Below, in pieces: positions 61,045 to 64,000 of a stretch of DNA of 64,000 nt. The notes beneath the pieces were generated by a model, which saw only the letters and a list, made by a program, of their open reading frames with translations, had not been told where the DNA came from and did no database searches. Each line of letters opens with the position of its first letter. Position 1 is the stretch's first letter. A program made the translations under genes and the position numbers. The DNA comes from Paratissierella segnis (GTDB lineage Bacteria > Bacillota > Clostridia > Tissierellales > Tissierellaceae). The stretch lies in NCBI RefSeq assembly GCF_014385195.1, contig NZ_JACRTG010000010.1, forward strand, positions 1-64,000. Reading direction: 5' to 3'.

Positions 61045-62162
61045 TGAACAAAGAATATTTTTTTTATACAAAAAAACTGACTGTAGGCTATAATGGAAAG
61101 CCTCTGATAAAAGACATTGAAGTAAATTTAAAAAAAGGACAAATACTGACGCTCATAGGTCCAAACGGCTCGGGTAAATCCACAATTCTTAAAAGTATAA
61201 CAAAACATCTTAAAAGTATCTGCGGAACTATATACATTGATAGTGAATCAATAGAATCCATGAGCAACAAGGATATGGCGCAAAAGGTTTCCGTAATGCT
61301 GACTGACAAGCTGAAAACAGAGCTTATGACCTGCAAAGATGTAGTGGAAACAGGACGCTACCCATATACCGGCATGCTGGGCATACTCTCGGAGGAGGAT
61401 AACCTCCAAGTCAGAAACGCAATGGAGCTTGTAAATGCCTGGGAATTAAGAGATAGGGATTTTACCGAGATAAGTGACGGTCAGAGGCAGAGAATCCTTC
61501 TTGCAAGAGCCATTTGCCAGGAACCTGAAATAATAGTCCTTGACGAACCAACCTCCTTTCTGGACATACACTATGAACTTGAGCTTCTAAGTATCTTAAG
61601 GACATTGGCGGAAGAACGCAATATAACAGTCATCATGTCGCTACATGAGCTGGATATGGCCCAGAAAGTATCTGATTTAGTCATGTGTGTAAAGGGAGAG
61701 TACATCACCCATCTGGGAGCTCCGGAGGAAATATTCCAAAAAGAGCTTATCAGCCAACTATACGATTTGTCTAACGGCAGCTACAACCCACTGTTCGGAA
61801 GCTTCGAGATGGAACGCCCAAAAGGCAAGCCAAAAGTTTTTGTAATAGCAGGAGGAGGAACGGGCATAGCAGAATACAGAATTCTGCAAAAAAAAGGAAT
61901 ACCCTTTGTAACAGGAATACTCCATAAAAACGACATAGATTATCAACTTGCGCAAGATTTAGCTTCAGAAGTGTTTTTTGAAAAAAGCTTTGACCCCATA
62001 AGCGAAGCTGTTTTTCAAAACGCCCTTGATAGAATGAATTCCTGTAACATTGTAATTAACTGCTTAAAAACCTATGGTGAAATTAATATGAAAAATAAAG
62101 CCCTGTACAGGGAAGCTGTATCACAGGGCAAAAAAATCCTCGAAAGTGCCGATATGCTGTAG
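61044..62162 (+). CDS. ABC ATPase fused to extra C-terminal domain
   Basis: A 372-residue protein. The first about 250 residues are a FecE/BtuD ATPase with GPNGSGKST (about 36-44), signature SDGQRQRILLARA and Walker B IIVLDEPTSFLDIH. Residues about 256-372 form an extra domain beginning KPKVFVIAGGGTGIAEYRILQKKG, with a Gly-rich nucleotide-binding-like loop. Related fusions occur in other clostridial and methanogen corrinoid-type transporters. The role of the extra domain is not known. Confidence 0.92.
   Translation: MNKEYFFYTKKLTVGYNGKPLIKDIEVNLKKGQILTLIGPNGSGKSTILKSITKHLKSICGTIYIDSESIESMSNKDMAQKVSVMLTDKLKTELMTCKDVVETGRYPYTGMLGILSEEDNLQVRNAMELVNAWELRDRDFTEISDGQRQRILLARAICQEPEIIVLDEPTSFLDIHYELELLSILRTLAEERNITVIMSLHELDMAQKVSDLVMCVKGEYITHLGAPEEIFQKELISQLYDLSNGSYNPLFGSFEMERPKGKPKVFVIAGGGTGIAEYRILQKKGIPFVTGILHKNDIDYQLAQDLASEVFFEKSFDPISEAVFQNALDRMNSCNIVINCLKTYGEINMKNKALYREAVSQGKKILESADML
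62091..62129 (-). terminator. rpiR terminator inside the convergent ATPase gene
   Basis: On the minus strand GCCCTGT (62129-62123) pairs with ACAGGGC (62106-62100), followed by TTTATTTTT. The stem lies within the last coding codons of the ATPase gene, so the convergent genes share this DNA. Confidence 0.6.
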
Positions 62163-62197
62163 TGAGTTTTGTCAATTTAACAAGTGTAGCAAACAAT

Positions 62198-63073
62198 CTA
62201 ATTACTGTCTAAATAATATCCCGTTTGATAAATTCTATCTGCATAAGTAATTAATTTTCTGGACTCATCCGGATTCACCAATGCAACTGCACTTGCCAAA
62301 TAATCACTTAATGATACAGCCGCTATAAGAGATTCTCTGACTCCCAATCCATAAACATAGGTAGGCAACAATACATCACCTAAATGTTTTATCCTTGTGG
62401 CATCATTGCTTGTTACAATCAACACCTTGGTGCCATTTTGCTTTGCCTTGTTTATGATATTGATTGTATTTAAAGAATACATGGGAAATAAAAATGCCAG
62501 CATTAAATCCTTATCATTTGATGTAGCCAACTCCATAGGATTCATATTCCCAACTGATTGCAGTAAATGAACGCTTTCTCTAACCTGACTTAACCGCAAA
62601 GCCATATAATATGCCAAAGTAAAAGAATCGTTATAGCCTATTACATAGACCTTTCTTGAATTCGCCAATAGATCAATTGATTTTTCTAAGTCTTCCTTAC
62701 TTATAGAATGAATTGTTTTATTCAAATTTTCTATGTCCTTTTTTAAAGAATTCTCAAAGAGTTCAGCAAGATTTTCATTTTCGAGCTCCTTAAAATTTTT
62801 TACTACGTTAAATGGATCATCTGATCTCGTATAATTTCTTATGCTCTCCTGAAGTTCTGAATATCCGTCAAAGCCTAAGTCTTTAGCAAATCTGATAATA
62901 GAAGTTGTACTGACACCTATTTTCTGAGCTAAGGTACTCAATGTATCATATACGATATTATTAAAATTATTTAGAATATAATCCGCAATGAGCTTCTTAG
63001 AATTTGTAAACCCGTCATATTTTTTATATATAATCTTTATTATATTTTCCACTTTTTCACCCATTCCCGCCAA
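62198..63073 (-). CDS. RpiR/MurR-family transcriptional regulator
   Basis: A 291-residue protein with an N-terminal HTH (KLIADYILNNFNNIVYDTLSTLAQKIGVSTTSIIRFAKDLGFDGYSELQ) and a SIS domain that senses a sugar phosphate or related ligand (SRKVYVIGYNDSFTLAYYMALRLSQV; VGVRESLIAAV-type loop). Starts TTG 63073, ATG 63064 and GTG 63052 are in frame; TTG has GGAT upstream. It is divergent from the cyclodeaminase-family gene and may regulate it. Confidence 0.92.
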   Translation of the reverse strand: MAGMGEKVENIIKIIYKKYDGFTNSKKLIADYILNNFNNIVYDTLSTLAQKIGVSTTSIIRFAKDLGFDGYSELQESIRNYTRSDDPFNVVKNFKELENENLAELFENSLKKDIENLNKTIHSISKEDLEKSIDLLANSRKVYVIGYNDSFTLAYYMALRLSQVRESVHLLQSVGNMNPMELATSNDKDLMLAFLFPMYSLNTINIINKAKQNGTKVLIVTSNDATRIKHLGDVLLPTYVYGLGVRESLIAAVSLSDYLASAVALVNPDESRKLITYADRIYQTGYYLDSN

Positions 63074-63141
63074 ACTTATCCTATATTTAGTCAGATTATA
63101 CCATAATAAAAACCTTATTTCAAAAATTTTAGAAAAAGGTA

Positions 63142-63195
63142 TTGCAATCTATGAAATATATGATACTATATGTATAATGTACTACATAATACATA
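63142..63195 (+). promoter_or_regulatory. divergent promoter region with inverted repeat
   Basis: -35 TTGCAA (63142-63147) and -10 TACTAT (63164-63169) with a 16-base spacer, then an inverted repeat TATGTAT/ATACATA (63169-63175 with 63189-63195). The repeat is a candidate operator for the RpiR-like regulator. Weak signal. Confidence 0.45.
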
Positions 63196-63319
63196 TTTAT
63201 ATTATTTAATACATAAGGGTTTTATTTTATATTGCATGGAGGTGATTATACCTTAATTTTATCAGTTTATGAAAAGCATAATAAAAATATTTTACTAGCT
63301 AAATAAGGAGGAGTAAAGT

Positions 63320-64000
63320 GTGAAAACACCTAGGGTAGACTTTTTATACTTAAATGAACAAGATATGATTGATGCAGGCGTACTAGATATGCACCAATGT
63401 ATTAATGAAATGACTGAAGTTCTTAAACTTCTAAGTTCAGGAGACTATGTAATGGGTGGAAAACATGACAATTCCCATGGCATCGTAGTTAGTTTCCCAG
63501 ATGAACCCGAGCATGAAGGAATGCCAAAAAACGGTCCGGACAGAAGATTTTGCGCAATGCCAGCATATTTAGGCGGAGATTATAGAGTTGCCGGCTGCAA
63601 ATGGTATGGATCAAATTTAGACAATATTCCAAAAGAGCTTCCCAGATCAATACTTATGATGACTTTAAATGATGCTGATACTGGAGCACCAATGGCATAT
63701 ATGTCTGCAAATTTATTAAGCGCATGGCGAACAGGAGCAATTCCAGGCGTTGGGGTGAGATACTTAGCAAAACCAGATTCAAAAGTAATTGGATTATTAG
63801 GTGCAGGATCCATAGGAACTTCAACTGCTGAAGCGATATTAGATGCTGCTGCAAAAGCTGAAAAAGTAAAAATTTACGATGTATATAGCCCAACTGCAGA
63901 AACATTAAAGCAAAGAATTGAAAGCGAATATCCAAACTTAGAAGTAGTAATAGTAGATTCTCAAGAAGAAGCTGTAAGAAATAGCGATATCGTAAACCTT
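63320..64000 (+). CDS. ornithine cyclodeaminase/mu-crystallin family protein, 5' part
   Basis: The first 227 residues of a protein cut by the window end, so the full length is unknown. A GTG start at 63320 follows AAGGAGGAGTAAAGT. The protein has a Rossmann loop GLLGAGSIGTSTAEAIL and MAYMSANLLSAWRTGAIPGVGVRYLA, typical of the ornithine cyclodeaminase / mu-crystallin family. Members act on amino acids or as NAD(P)-dependent imine reductases; the HDNSHG and DRRFCAMPAYLGG segments resemble proteins annotated as tyramine oxidase subunit B. The exact substrate is open. Confidence 0.85.
   Translation, partial: MKTPRVDFLYLNEQDMIDAGVLDMHQCINEMTEVLKLLSSGDYVMGGKHDNSHGIVVSFPDEPEHEGMPKNGPDRRFCAMPAYLGGDYRVAGCKWYGSNLDNIPKELPRSILMMTLNDADTGAPMAYMSANLLSAWRTGAIPGVGVRYLAKPDSKVIGLLGAGSIGTSTAEAILDAAAKAEKVKIYDVYSPTAETLKQRIESEYPNLEVVIVDSQEEAVRNSDIVNL

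Noticed and set aside
63229..63306. A short leader peptide before the cyclodeaminase-family gene.
   Set aside because: The frame of about 24 codons begins at TTG without an upstream ribosome site; GGAGGTGAT lies inside it.

Overview
The window comes from a low-GC, endospore-forming anaerobic Firmicute, most likely a clostridium or a member of the Tissierellales. Supporting signs are A+T-rich codon use with AGGAGG ribosome sites, a large Firmicute-type SRP RNA, a Spo0E-type phosphatase, a YjcZ-like micro-protein, a flavodiiron protein, and the primosome and gdpP-rplI-dnaB gene orders of Gram-positive bacteria. This placement is an inference. No marker in the window fixes the species.

Bases 1-13.8 kb are accessory DNA. 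They hold two unknown small genes, a two-gene membrane operon, a ParM/ParR-like plasmid partition pair, a four-helix-bundle gene, and an arsenic operon (arsR-acr3-arsC-arsP-thioredoxin-DUF2703) with two near-identical ArsR-type palindromes. After these comes a run of small same-strand genes (DUF6438-like, zinc ribbon, methyltransferase, GNAT and others). The long gaps here are polypyrimidine-rich and carry short degenerate repeats.

Bases 13.8-56.3 kb are mostly chromosomal backbone: dnaX-ybaB-recR, dinB, tRNA-Ser plus SRP RNA, and clpB with a DnaJ-like gene under a CtsR-like box. Metal genes follow: copA, copZ and csoR, then feoABC under a Fur box. A likely structured RNA lies in front of nicotinate phosphoribosyltransferase. 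Next are moxR-DUF58-DUF4129, a YkvI transporter, mntP under a yybP-ykoY manganese riboswitch, tadA, serS, a 1845-residue secreted helical-repeat protein, an SLH protein, an orphan EIIC, and the replication genes dnaC-like, dnaD-like, dnaB and rplI with gdpP. A mosaic intergenic repeat, rich in CACAATT and TTCACTG words, occurs only in this section (20.9-56.3 kb).

Bases 56.5-62.2 kb form a cobalamin-riboswitch operon. It encodes an exported CbiK-like cobaltochelatase lipoprotein, a lipoprotein with two similar domains, and a FecB/FecC/FecE-type ABC importer whose ATPase has an extra C-terminal domain. The window ends with an rpiR regulator divergent from an ornithine cyclodeaminase-family gene cut by the window edge.

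The most interesting points are the uncharacterised structured RNA before pncB, the exported chelatase operon, the giant protein with a degenerate transglutaminase domain, a Spo0E gene with a probable AUU start, and the tRNA-Ser / manganese riboswitch tandem.
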